Shown here piece by piece: positions 1 through 7,424 of a stretch of DNA of 14,078 nt. The stretch comes from JANWJE01 sp044326545 (lineage in GTDB: Bacteria > Chlamydiota > Chlamydiia > Chlamydiales > Parachlamydiaceae). Each line of letters starts with the position of its first letter. The stretch's first letter is position 1. The stretch spans positions 1 to 14,078 of the forward strand of contig JBIRBM010000041.1 in the NCBI GenBank assembly GCA_044326545.1, read 5' to 3'. Position numbers and translations under genes: made by a program. Under the pieces are notes generated by a model that was given only the letters and a program-made list of their open reading frames with translations, had not been told where the DNA came from and made no database searches.

Positions 1-72
1 AGGTTCTCTTTTTGCCAGTTGGAAAAAATCCGTGTCCGCCAGTTGATCTATTTCTTTTTGAAATGCGTTCAT
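1..72 (-). CDS. Partial gene start running off the left edge, product unknown
   Basis: Reading leftward from an ATG whose A is base 72, 24 codons are open to the window edge; they begin MNAFQKEIDQLADTDFFQLA. An in-frame TAA lies a few codons upstream, so this ATG is the first possible start in its frame. The fragment is hydrophilic and looks helical, with no signal peptide. The upstream AGG is only a weak ribosome site. Too little is visible to assign a family, and it could be a chance open stretch. The gene faces the same way as the PAS/coiled-coil gene at 620-1960 but is separated from it by over 500 bases and a large hairpin, so a shared transcript is unlikely. Confidence 0.4.
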   Translation of the reverse strand, partial: MNAFQKEIDQLADTDFFQLAKREP

Positions 73-157
73 TTTACACTGCGCCTGTATTGATTAACCG
101 GAGGATTATGCACTAAAAGTTATTTTTGATAAATGGTATAACTTGTGTCAGAAGGTG

Positions 158-239
158 TTTTAAAATTCAAGTGGCCTCTGGGGAGGGGGGGCAACCGCTA
201 GAGCTTTTACAAGCCCCATAAGCCACTTCTATTTGAAAA
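158..239. repeat. Long imperfect hairpin, palindromic repeat family with TTTTCAAAT ends, copy A
   Basis: The left arm at 158-183 and the right arm at 214-239 pair over 26 positions with about 21 matches; the best block is AAGTGGC against GCCACTT plus GGGG against CCCC. The 30-base loop begins with a run of seven G. The outer ends resemble those of the element at 13610-13770: the left side shares a TTTTnAAATTCAAGT run followed by CTCTGGG, and the right side shares ATTTGAAAA followed by a CTCT. It lies between the leftward gene at 620-1960 and the next leftward gene, so it could act as a terminator, although no clean T-run follows. It may instead be a small non-autonomous mobile element. Confidence 0.6.
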
Positions 240-246
240 CAGTCTC

Positions 247-560
247 TTAGAAGAGAGTGAGATGACCATTGATCAAATGAAAGCGGGCTTTTGTTTGCCC
301 CTCTTTAATTGTAAATGGGATTCCTTCCGCGATTTTGAATTGAAAAGCACCTTCATTAGACTTCTTCGGGAACTTCATTGACTTGCTAAAACCGTCATTT
401 TTGGCATCTTTTTTGTAAAATTTTTCGACCGTATCCACGCATACGCTCTCAACATTTTCAAAACAATCTGCTCAAAAAGGGCAATTTTTTCAAGCAAAGC
501 AAGTTTTCGAAGAAGTCTATTTCCCCCAAAAGGGATGAATTCCAGTTTTTTCACTTTCAA
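247..560 (-). pseudogene. Possible frameshifted remnant of a small gene
   Basis: Two overlapping leftward open stretches in different frames cover this interval: 375-560 (beginning MKVKKLEFIPFGGNRLLRK from a TTG) and 247-438, whose frame is open from about 470. The second reads ENVESVCVDTVEKFYKKDAK and continues for about 60 residues to a TAA at 247-249. Both have plausible protein-like composition but neither has a convincing ribosome site. A single frame change near 440-470 would join them into roughly one 100-residue protein. This is an inference from frame layout; I do not recognise the family, and both may be chance. The 547 bases between 73 and 619 otherwise hold only the hairpin at 158-239. 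Confidence 0.2.
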
Positions 561-619
561 TTTCTATATTAGAGGCAAATGCTCACGTTGAGCTTGAATG
601 AGTCTATTTTTAAAACGCT

Positions 620-1960
620 CTAAGTTTGCTGATAAAAAATTCCAATCACATAATTCCTGAAAATTCCTTTTGGAATCGTTCCTAAGCAGCAATTCAAAAG
701 AACTTCATGTCCAATTTTTGTTTTTGCAAGCAATCTTGTCTGTGATTGAGAATGTGAAGTGAGCATTTGCAAAGCTTTTCTCCACTCTTGGATTCCCTCG
801 TGCATAATCAAAGGAAAGTCGGATAGAAATTTTTCCGGACTCCACCCAAGAAGTGTTTTTGATTCGCTATTTGCAAACAAAAGTTTATGATTTTTTTGAG
901 AAAAGACAACAATGAGCGCTCCTTTTTCGCTCTGCAGACTATCAAATAGACGCCTTTGATCAATTGCAAAATAAGAGGAAGAAAATTCACGATAGCGGGA
1001 TGACTCATGACTATAATAATTTGCTCCGGTTAACTTCTGTGCAAGTTGAATGCATTTTTTAAGTAAATCAGCAGCCTCCTCAAATGTTTGAACAACACGG
1101 CCATGCGTATCAACCTCTTCAACAAGCTTTACTTCAGAAAAATTTTCTTGATCTAATCCGGCCTTTTGATTGTCTTTGACTTTATAAGACACCTGCTGTC
1201 TTTCTTTTTTATAGGAAAAAACATGGGGTTTTTGACGGGAGACTTCCCCTTCGTTTAAATAAAGAAGGGTTTTAATCTCATAACTCAGGTCATGGACTTT
1301 GGTGTCAAGCTGATGGATTTGGTCTTGACGTTTTTCCATTTCATTTTTTTGATCTTCAAGAAGCTGCTGCATGAGAGTCCACTGGATTTGTTTTTGTTTC
1401 AACTGCTCTTCAGAAAAAATTTTGTAGTCGGAAAAATCTTGAGCGATTTGCTCTGCCTTCATTTGAAGATATTTGTTTTCTTCTTCTTTTTTACGCAGTT
1501 CCTCTTGTTTAGATTCCAACAGATTTTGCAACTCTTCTTCTTGGCTCTGGTGAGATTTTAAGGCAGCTTCAAGGAGGCTGATCTGTTTAGAATCTTCCTT
1601 AAACGAGGCCGCTGCATCCAACGGCTCTTTCTCTTGAATCGATTCGAAGTTCATAGAAGAGGGGTCTAATAATGTAACCTTCGTTTCTTTATTCGTTGAA
1701 TGCACAGGATGAGAGTCTTCCCTCACAAGATGAGGAAAATTTGACCTTCTATCACGCAAAGATTGCTCCCAGTGAGAAAGTAAAAAAATCAGAGACAATG
1801 ATCCAAAAAAAACGATTAAAAGACCTAAAGATAACAACGCCCAGCTTTTGTTATATGACATGAGTTTAATGCTATAGACTGAAAAAAATAGAAGAGGAAT
1901 CAAATAAAAAACAATGATGGCTGCTGAGAGGAATTGGCGATTAGAAATATTAAACGTCAT
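620..1960 (-). CDS. Two-pass membrane protein with long coiled coil and C-terminal PAS-like domain
   Basis: A 446-residue protein. Residues 11-32 and 40-61 are two hydrophobic segments forming a membrane hairpin with a very short loop. Residues about 123-235 are rich in E, K, Q and L in heptad spacing, a coiled coil. Residues about 345-443 look like a PAS fold: the stretch GALIVVFSQKNHKLLFANSE followed by LLGWSPEKFL is the usual PAS start, and the end (IGIFYQQT) matches the last PAS strand. No histidine kinase, GGDEF, EAL or other output domain follows; the protein stops right after the PAS fold. It may therefore sense a signal or mediate dimerisation at the inner membrane through a partner. 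The start at 1960 has GGTGG just upstream. It is divergent from the exporter operon that begins at 2246. Membrane, coiled-coil and PAS calls are seen in sequence; the role is inferred. Confidence 0.85.
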   Translation of the reverse strand: MTFNISNRQFLSAAIIVFYLIPLLFFSVYSIKLMSYNKSWALLSLGLLIVFFGSLSLIFLLSHWEQSLRDRRSNFPHLVREDSHPVHSTNKETKVTLLDPSSMNFESIQEKEPLDAAASFKEDSKQISLLEAALKSHQSQEEELQNLLESKQEELRKKEEENKYLQMKAEQIAQDFSDYKIFSEEQLKQKQIQWTLMQQLLEDQKNEMEKRQDQIHQLDTKVHDLSYEIKTLLYLNEGEVSRQKPHVFSYKKERQQVSYKVKDNQKAGLDQENFSEVKLVEEVDTHGRVVQTFEEAADLLKKCIQLAQKLTGANYYSHESSRYREFSSSYFAIDQRRLFDSLQSEKGALIVVFSQKNHKLLFANSESKTLLGWSPEKFLSDFPLIMHEGIQEWRKALQMLTSHSQSQTRLLAKTKIGHEVLLNCCLGTIPKGIFRNYVIGIFYQQT

Positions 1961-2177
1961 AGACCACCGAAGAAGAGACCTTTAAGAGCAGGACATTGAT
2001 CACCAGATTAGAACGTACTTTCTATCTATGATGTCGATGCTTTGCTTTTTTAACCCGAATGAATGCGCTGTATCGTTCATACTATACAGATTACTAAGAA
2101 TAGATACAATAGACGTTAAAAGCATTGAGCGTAAAGACTTTTCTTTCTTTTAATCCGATTGTTTGAGAATGTTTAAG

Positions 2178-2206
2178 TTGCAGTCTATTACAGACCTTGG
2201 TATTTT
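2178..2206 (+). promoter_or_regulatory. Candidate promoter for the ABC exporter operon
   Basis: TTGCAG at 2178-2183 is separated by 17 bases from TATTTT at 2201-2206, close to a housekeeping sigma consensus in sequence and spacing. Transcription would start near 2213, leaving a leader of about 33 bases before the ATG at 2246. A T-rich tract overlaps the -10 box, so this is a tentative assignment. Confidence 0.28.
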
Positions 2207-2245
2207 TTTTCCATTCTTGTAAACGCAAACCTTCATTTATTCTCT

Positions 2246-3082
2246 ATGACAAAAAAACACTCACTTATTCACATTGTCATTGATCCAGAATCTGAACAAA
2301 CAGAATATTTAAAAGACCTTTTCCACTATCGAGAATTATTTTATTTTCTCGCATGGCGCGATATTGTCGTTCGCTATAAACAAACGTTTTTGGGTGTTTG
2401 CTGGGCTATCATTCGTCCTTTGCTAACCATGGCCGTTTTTGCTCTCGTTTTCGGTAAAATCGCTCATCTAGCCACCGGTGATGTCAATTATCCTCTTTTT
2501 GTCTTATCAGGCCTCCTCCCTTGGACGTTATTTGCCGGCAGTTTAATCGATACTAGTCAAAGCTTAGTCAATAACAGCCACATGATTTCAAAAGTGTATT
2601 TTCCTCGCATTATTCTCCCTATCAGCGATATTATGGTCCATTTAGTCGATTTTTTCATCAGTCTAGCCGTCTTCCTCATGCTTCTTTTTTTTAATGGATA
2701 CTGGAATCACTGGTCAATCTTAGGACTTCCGTTTTTTATCGGATGCACCCTTCTATTATGCATCGGGACAGGTTTATGGATCTCCGCCGCTTCGGCCCGC
2801 TACCGTGATTTTCGCTTTATCGTCCCCTTTATCGTCCAATTCGGTGTTTTCCTCTCTCCTGTTGGCTACAGTAGTTTTTTACTATCAGAGCCTTCCCAGT
2901 GGATTTATTTTTTAAATCCAATGGTCGGAATTATCGAGGGATTTCGCTGGTGCTGCTTTGGAATTTATCACGACAATTTAAATCATGCCGTGCTAGTCTC
3001 CTGCCTCATCAATAGTGTGATTTTAATGACAGGATTTCGATTTTTCCGCAGAACGGAGCGGGTTTGCGCTGACATTATTTAA
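2246..3082 (+). CDS. wzm: ABC-2 type polysaccharide exporter, membrane subunit (Wzm-like)
   Basis: A 278-residue polytopic inner-membrane protein of normal family length. It opens with the family signature region LFHYRELFYFLAWRDIVVRY (about residues 25-44), an amphipathic interface segment before the first membrane helix. About six hydrophobic segments follow, at roughly 50-70, 83-103, 130-150, 158-180, 190-212 and 246-265. The conserved ARYRDFRFIVPF (184-195) and NPMVGIIEGFRW (224-235) motifs are typical of permeases that export O-antigen or capsular glycans. It would form a dimeric channel with the ATPase encoded 56 bases downstream and move an undecaprenyl-linked glycan to the periplasm. 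No clear Shine-Dalgarno sequence precedes the ATG, which is odd next to the good site in front of the partner gene. Family assignment is firm; the substrate is unknown. Confidence 0.95.
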   Translation: MTKKHSLIHIVIDPESEQTEYLKDLFHYRELFYFLAWRDIVVRYKQTFLGVCWAIIRPLLTMAVFALVFGKIAHLATGDVNYPLFVLSGLLPWTLFAGSLIDTSQSLVNNSHMISKVYFPRIILPISDIMVHLVDFFISLAVFLMLLFFNGYWNHWSILGLPFFIGCTLLLCIGTGLWISAASARYRDFRFIVPFIVQFGVFLSPVGYSSFLLSEPSQWIYFLNPMVGIIEGFRWCCFGIYHDNLNHAVLVSCLINSVILMTGFRFFRRTERVCADII

Positions 3083-3138
3083 GACTCTATTCAACATATT
3101 CGATCGGATGATTGTGAACAGCTTGTAAGAGGAAAACT

Positions 3139-4389
3139 ATGGATATCATTGAAATCGAAAATCTCTCTAAAAAATACTGGATTCATCACGAGCGTCGAGG
3201 GGATTCTTTAAAAGAAGTGCTGTCTAATAAAATGAAAAGTTGGTTTAGAAAACTCTCTTTACACAACCAATTCGAGAAAAAAGAATCCAAAAGAAAAGAA
3301 GAATTTTTGGCATTAAATGATGTCAGTTTAAACATTCAAGAAGGAGACCGAGTGGCCCTTTTAGGGCGTAATGGAGCCGGAAAATCGACTCTTTTAAAAA
3401 TCTTATCAAGAATTACAGAGCCGACAAAAGGACGGGTGACAATCCATGGTCGTGTCACAAGCTTACTTGAAGTGGGAACCGGCTTTCATCCTGATTTAAC
3501 AGGGCGGGAAAATATTTTGCTCAATGGTGCCATTATGGGAATGAGCTACAAAGAAATCAAAAAAAAATTTGATGAAATTGTCGCATTCGCCGATATCGAA
3601 AAATTTTTAGACACTCCTCTGAAACGTTACTCGAGCGGAATGTTTATGCGTTTAGGATTTGCTATCGCTGCGCATTTAGATTCAGATATTATGATTGTAG
3701 ATGAAGTGTTGGCTGTAGGAGATGCTCAATTTCAGGAAAAGTGCTTAAAAAAAATGAATGAAATCGGAGCCGAGCAACGGACAATATTATTTGTGAGCCA
3801 TAATGTCGGCTCTGTCCTTGCTTTATGCAATAAAGGAATATTTCTCGAAAATGGAAAAGTCAAGGCTTACGAACCGATAGAGCAATGCGTCAGTCGCTAC
3901 ATCAGAGGATGCCCTATTGCAGGAATTAGTTGGAATGGGGGCGTAGGGGATGATTCGATTCGAATTACGCGAGCTGCCCTTAGAGCTCCTTCTTCAGATC
4001 TTGGTTTTTATTATCACGGGGAAAAAACCCTGCTCGATCTTCAATTTAACATCCTCGCCCCTCGTACCGATTTAGTCTTGGGATTCAGTGTCTTGAATTC
4101 ACGTCATCAGGTGATTGCCCGCTCCCGCCTTTGCGATCATCCTGACTATCAATCCATTGGGACGCAGACAGGGACTTATTCTCTCTCTTTTGAGATTGAT
4201 TTTGATTTTTTTCATCCTGGGGAATATCAAATTAAATTAGAATGCTCCCTTCTGAATAAAAAAAACATTCTCAATGGAGAAATCTTATTGAAATTTGCTG
4301 TTTATTCTCAAAACAAAGTGCTTAAACATGAATTGGGAATGGATAAAGAGGGAATCAGTTTAGGCAATCGCTGGAGATTAACAATCTGA
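3139..4389 (+). CDS. wzt: ABC exporter ATPase with C-terminal glycan-binding-type domain (Wzt-like)
   Basis: A 416-residue protein. Residues 1-255 form the nucleotide-binding domain: Walker A GRNGAGKST (76-84), the exporter-family EVGTGFHPDLTGREN stretch (111-125), signature YSSGM (164-168), Walker B IMIVDE (184-189), D-loop region LAVGDAQF (191-198) and switch histidine SH (220-221). An insertion before Walker A (about residues 20-55) is basic and charged. Residues about 262-416 form a beta-rich extension resembling the Wzt carbohydrate-binding domain, which in O-antigen exporters recognises the finished, capped glycan end. Capsule-type KpsT proteins lack this part. AGAGGA sits five bases before the ATG. 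It is co-oriented with the permease and surely in the same transcript. The extension suggests chain-terminus recognition; which glycan end it binds is unknown. Confidence 0.95.
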   Translation: MDIIEIENLSKKYWIHHERRGDSLKEVLSNKMKSWFRKLSLHNQFEKKESKRKEEFLALNDVSLNIQEGDRVALLGRNGAGKSTLLKILSRITEPTKGRVTIHGRVTSLLEVGTGFHPDLTGRENILLNGAIMGMSYKEIKKKFDEIVAFADIEKFLDTPLKRYSSGMFMRLGFAIAAHLDSDIMIVDEVLAVGDAQFQEKCLKKMNEIGAEQRTILFVSHNVGSVLALCNKGIFLENGKVKAYEPIEQCVSRYIRGCPIAGISWNGGVGDDSIRITRAALRAPSSDLGFYYHGEKTLLDLQFNILAPRTDLVLGFSVLNSRHQVIARSRLCDHPDYQSIGTQTGTYSLSFEIDFDFFHPGEYQIKLECSLLNKKNILNGEILLKFAVYSQNKVLKHELGMDKEGISLGNRWRLTI

Positions 4390-4451
4390 TGACGCAAACA
4401 TTTCCTCGGCTATTTTCAGTCGCCGTGTAAAAACCTCTCTCAGAAAATTTT

Positions 4452-5786
4452 TTAACACATGCTGATTGACGCCCGGCTCATCTCCCCCTCTTTTTTTTCA
4501 GCCAATCCTCGCTCAAATAAATGTCCTGAGGTAAATAAGAGAAAACTCATGGTTTTATAAGCCAAATAAGCGTCAAAGAAAATCATATTGATTGCAAAGG
4601 CAATGATCATCCACTTTGTCTGTCGATTAATCCGATAAAGAGAGGCAAAAAATTTCCAAAATAAGACAATCCCAATCAGACCATACTCGGTCGCTATCCG
4701 AAGAAGCCCTCCGTCCAGGGCGGCTCCTGCATATCCGGGACCGAGTCCTTGTAAATAAGATCCCGGAGATTCTACGTAGGATTTAATCATAAACAACCAT
4801 TTATGGATCCGGATAAACCAACTCATATCATAATTTTTTGATTCGAGGCTTAGATGATCTGAAGGGTTTTCCCGGACATCGACTTTATCCCACACAATTG
4901 AAAATAATTCTAAGTTTTTAAAAGAAAATAAATTTGAACTCCGATCATAGACACCAAGGGTTTTTGAAATAGTAAAACCAATGGCTAATGCAGCAATCGG
5001 AATTAAAATCATCATCGAAAGATAAGAACCAATGGAGCGTAAACTCAGATCCTGTTTGATACGAAAAATAAAACACAGGATTAACGCCAGAATAGAAATG
5101 CGATTCCCGGTAAAAATGATAAAAAGACCGAAGAGGCAAAAAAGAACGTAAAGATAAATTTTATTTAATATATAACGAGTCAGAGGAGATTCAAATAAGT
5201 TGATCAGACGAGGCATCGACTCTTGATCAAAAACGAGGTAGCAAAACAGCAGGTTGAGAAGAAGCCCCATTTCAGAGGGAAAAGAGGCAAGCCCCGGAAC
5301 TCTTGATGAAACATCGGGAACATAACCGGCAGAGGTCATCCCTCCGATTAAGGTGAGTTTTTGCAAGATGAGCAATAAAAAGATCCAAATGATCAAGGCC
5401 TTCACAATTGTTTTATTTTGAAAAAATTGCGAAGCAAAGGCTCCCACATAAAAAAAGAGAAAATACTCTAATAAACGTAAACTATAAAAAATTTTAGCTT
5501 CCATGAAGAGATAGTCAAAAGAAAATAAAAGACGGTTAGCTAAAAAAGAAAATAAACCAAAAACGGTGATCAAGAGAATCGATCCCTCAATTTTATACAG
5601 TCGTTGATGGGAGATCCCATGCGCCCACATGAGGAGAATAGCAAAGAGAAAAAGGATGAAATCATCTATCCTCAAGCCGGCCGTCTCCTCTGCATCTACG
5701 CTAATCAAATTAATCTTAGGAAGAAAAAGGAGAGGGAGGGTCGCAAGGAGAATGAGCCAAGAAAATTGCCTATCAAAAAAACGCAT
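4452..5786 (-). CDS. Polytopic Wzy/WaaL-like O-antigen polymerase or ligase
   Basis: A 444-residue integral membrane protein with about ten to twelve hydrophobic segments. The central motif TGNRISILAL (226-235) and the C-terminal block GLGPGYAGAALDGG (347-360), followed by LLRIATEYGLIGIVLF, match the general O-antigen ligase/polymerase (Wzy_C) pattern: an arginine after a helix, a large periplasmic loop (about 272-345), then a glycine-rich re-entry and a helix with TEYGLIG. Such enzymes act on the periplasmic face, either polymerising lipid-linked repeat units or transferring glycan onto lipid A core. Sequence does not decide which. It runs convergently toward the exporter ATPase gene (62-base gap) and divergently from the Wza-like gene. 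No strong ribosome site is seen before the ATG at 5786; the next methionine would lose the first membrane helices, so this start is preferred. Confidence 0.82.
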   Translation of the reverse strand: MRFFDRQFSWLILLATLPLLFLPKINLISVDAEETAGLRIDDFILFLFAILLMWAHGISHQRLYKIEGSILLITVFGLFSFLANRLLFSFDYLFMEAKIFYSLRLLEYFLFFYVGAFASQFFQNKTIVKALIIWIFLLLILQKLTLIGGMTSAGYVPDVSSRVPGLASFPSEMGLLLNLLFCYLVFDQESMPRLINLFESPLTRYILNKIYLYVLFCLFGLFIIFTGNRISILALILCFIFRIKQDLSLRSIGSYLSMMILIPIAALAIGFTISKTLGVYDRSSNLFSFKNLELFSIVWDKVDVRENPSDHLSLESKNYDMSWFIRIHKWLFMIKSYVESPGSYLQGLGPGYAGAALDGGLLRIATEYGLIGIVLFWKFFASLYRINRQTKWMIIAFAINMIFFDAYLAYKTMSFLLFTSGHLFERGLAEKKEGEMSRASISMC

Positions 5787-5901
5787 GACACATCAACAAG
5801 AGTAAAGACATTAAATGAAGCAGATGAATTTCGATTGTTTACAATTTTTCGAGAAAGTCGCTTCCAATCAGTGTATATAAGAATCGATTATCTTTCATCT
5901 C

Positions 5902-6044
5902 ATAATGTCGACTTTACAATTTATTGGACAAAGCTTGAGAGAGAAGCTTCGTCTAAAAAAACTCACCTGACGCACCCCGAGAGCTTTCGCTTCAGCCCAA
6001 ATCGCCCTCCCGGTGCGTAAAGTGAGTTGCAAAGTCGACATCAT
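5902..6044. repeat. Nested palindromic element in the divergent promoter region
   Basis: Outer arms 5902-5917 and 6029-6044 pair with 14 of 16 matches around the core ATGTCGACTTT. Inside, 5927-5936 and 5944-5953 form a hairpin (GACAAAGCTT against AAGCTTCGTC, loop GAGAGAG), and 5960-5976 with 6012-6028 form a second one (15 of 17 matches). The outer arms resemble the arms of the element at 11397-11558, and the inner GC-rich hairpin resembles those at 12961-13024 and 13541-13607. It fills most of the gap between the two divergent genes 4452-5786 and 6153-7337. No transposase or clear flanking duplication was seen. Confidence 0.65.
5955..6028 (-). terminator. GC-rich hairpin with T-run on the minus strand (repeat copy 1)
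   Basis: Read leftward, the stem at 6028-6012 and 5976-5960 (AACTCAC, ACGCACC arms) is followed by seven T (5961-5955), the layout of an intrinsic terminator. No leftward gene ends here, since the nearest gene upstream on this strand would start beyond 6153 and the next gene begins at 5786. It may stop antisense transcription or simply be a feature of the repeat. The loop carries the CACCGGGAGGGCGAT core (minus strand, 6015-6001) shared with the copy at 12973-12987. Confidence 0.4.
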
Positions 6045-6088
6045 ATCTGAATTGCGAAAGACTCTTACTCTCATCAAATTTCCTTGTG

Positions 6089-6094
6089 TATAAT
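6089..6094 (+). promoter_or_regulatory. Perfect TATAAT -10 box upstream of the export lipoprotein gene
   Basis: TATAAT at 6089-6094 would start transcription near 6101, about 50 bases before the ATG at 6153. The matching -35 is poor: TTACTC at 6065-6070 with 18-base spacing matches TTGACA only in the first two positions, which suggests activator dependence or an alternative start. The promoter sits about 45 bases past the edge of the palindromic repeat ending at 6044. Confidence 0.45.
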
Positions 6095-6152
6095 GTTAGA
6101 TTTGTTAAAAATAGCAAGTCCAAAAGTTTCTTTGTTTTAGATCGTTGGGGTC

Positions 6153-7337
6153 ATGTTTAAGTTTTACCACTCTCCATTCAAAAATCGACATGCTAGCTGC
6201 ATGAAGGCCCCCAGCTTGGACGAGCTTAAAATGGATGCTATCCTCATTCCAGCTCAACGTGAGAATCAGAAAATTCATGTTTCAATTGCACGAAGAACAG
6301 GGATCGTCTTATTTCTTTGGCTTTTATTTATTTTTTCTTCATGCAGCCGCCCTTGTCATCAATATGAAGTCTTTGCAGCTGATGAATTTGTCATTGATTC
6401 CTACAAAATTCGGCAAGGAAAATTAGCCATTCTCGACATGGAGGGAAAAGAGCTTCCCGAGCTTCCTTGCGATGCAATGGATGAATATCAAGATGTGATT
6501 GCAGAAGATGATATTTTAAATATCGCGATTTATCATCCAAAAAGACGCGATATTATGGATTCGATCCATCTCATTAATGAGCGAGTCGGCTTTCGGGTGA
6601 GCCGCGGACAAGTCGATCTGCCCGACATTCCCCCAATCAATGTTGCAGGCTTGACATTGGAAGAGGCTCGCCAAGAAATTGAGAATTGTTATTGTCAGCA
6701 CATTCAAGGGGTTGAGGTCTTTATCAAATATCGAGACCGACTCTCTCGCAAAGTCGAGCTAACCGGATCAGTCAGCACGCCAGTGATTCCGGTAGATGGC
6801 AAAATTCGCCTGTATGAGACTTTGGCAATCGCCCAAGTCCCCAACAATGCAAATTTCTTTAAAAGTTATGTCGTTCGAGATGGAGTTCAACTGCCAATTG
6901 ATCTCTATAAATTGGTCAATGAAGGAGACATGAGCCAAAATATTGTCATGCGTGGTGGAGATCGCATTTTCATTGCGAATCCAAGCGATACAAATGTCAT
7001 GGTCATGGGAGAGGTGGGAAACCCAAGAGCGGTCAGCTTGCCGTATGGTTTCATGTCGTTGCGCGAAGCGTTAGTTTCAGCGGGAGGAATCCCTTTCACA
7101 GGGAATCGAGATTGCATCCAAGTGATCCGTGGAAATTTGCAAAATCCCAAAATTTATGTGTTATCGTGGGATCATATTATTCATCTTCCCAACGACAGTC
7201 TATTGTTGATGCCGGGAGATACAGTCTATGTAACGGAGAAACCCATCACACAATGGAACCGCTTCATAGACCAACTATTGCCAAGTGCTTTAGGCGTTCA
7301 AACTGCTTATGGAACCTATCGTGTATTTAGAGATTAA
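6153..7337 (+). CDS. wza: Outer-membrane polysaccharide export lipoprotein (Wza-like)
   Basis: A 394-residue protein from the first ATG, close to the usual Wza length of about 380. A hydrophobic run (IVLFLWLLFIF, 51-61) ends in the lipobox FSSC, so Cys64 is the likely lipidated residue. Export-family blocks follow: EYQDVIAEDDILNIAIYHP (111-129) is the start of the poly-export domain, and two SLBB-type ligand-binding blocks lie at about 201-228 (VELTGSVSTP) and 282-313 (VMVMGEVGNP, LREALVSAGG). LLMPGDTVYV (351-360) and a final amphipathic segment WNRFIDQLLP (368-377) resemble the helix that lines the outer-membrane pore. A 63-residue leader would be unusually long; Met27 at 6231, preceded by GAG, would give a 37-residue leader and may be the true start. 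It is probably co-transcribed with the next gene (87-base gap). Confidence 0.9.
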   Translation: MFKFYHSPFKNRHASCMKAPSLDELKMDAILIPAQRENQKIHVSIARRTGIVLFLWLLFIFSSCSRPCHQYEVFAADEFVIDSYKIRQGKLAILDMEGKELPELPCDAMDEYQDVIAEDDILNIAIYHPKRRDIMDSIHLINERVGFRVSRGQVDLPDIPPINVAGLTLEEARQEIENCYCQHIQGVEVFIKYRDRLSRKVELTGSVSTPVIPVDGKIRLYETLAIAQVPNNANFFKSYVVRDGVQLPIDLYKLVNEGDMSQNIVMRGGDRIFIANPSDTNVMVMGEVGNPRAVSLPYGFMSLREALVSAGGIPFTGNRDCIQVIRGNLQNPKIYVLSWDHIIHLPNDSLLLMPGDTVYVTEKPITQWNRFIDQLLPSALGVQTAYGTYRVFRD

Positions 7338-7353
7338 GAACCTGCCCTCCTAT

Positions 7354-7396
7354 TTTTCGAATCTTTGGACTGCAACAGTTTTTAGAGAATCGAAAA
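7354..7396 (+). promoter_or_regulatory. Intergenic hairpin between the export lipoprotein and co-polymerase genes
   Basis: Arms TTTTCGAATCT (7354-7364) and AGAATCGAAAA (7386-7396) pair with 10 of 11 matches. A small inner stem ACTG/CAGT with a three-base loop lies at 7369-7379, followed by five T. It sits about 28 bases before the ATG at 7425. It could be a partial terminator or an RNA processing site that sets the ratio of the two products. The function is inferred from position only. Confidence 0.35.
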
Positions 7397-7424
7397 TCGC
7401 AAGCGGGGTTAATGGGAGAGGGAG

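Noticed and set aside
185..191. Run of seven G as a phase-variation tract
   Set aside because: It lies in the loop of a hairpin, not within or just before a supported gene start, so slippage would have no obvious effect.
1292..1561. Plus-strand open frame rich in phenylalanine and leucine
   Set aside because: It is the antisense image of the lysine/glutamate-rich coiled coil of the PAS protein gene.
4390..4451. Bidirectional terminator between the convergent exporter ATPase and polymerase-like genes
   Set aside because: Only a 4-bp CGGC/GCCG pairing is visible and no T-run lies in the right place.
5604..6020. Plus-strand open frame of 138 codons
   Set aside because: It is antisense to the start of the polymerase-like gene and runs through the palindromic repeat; its composition (K, R, E-rich, no domain) is that of a shadow frame.
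5895..6077. Minus-strand open frame of 60 codons
   Set aside because: It lies entirely within or beside the palindromic element, and its coding potential is a by-product of the repeat.
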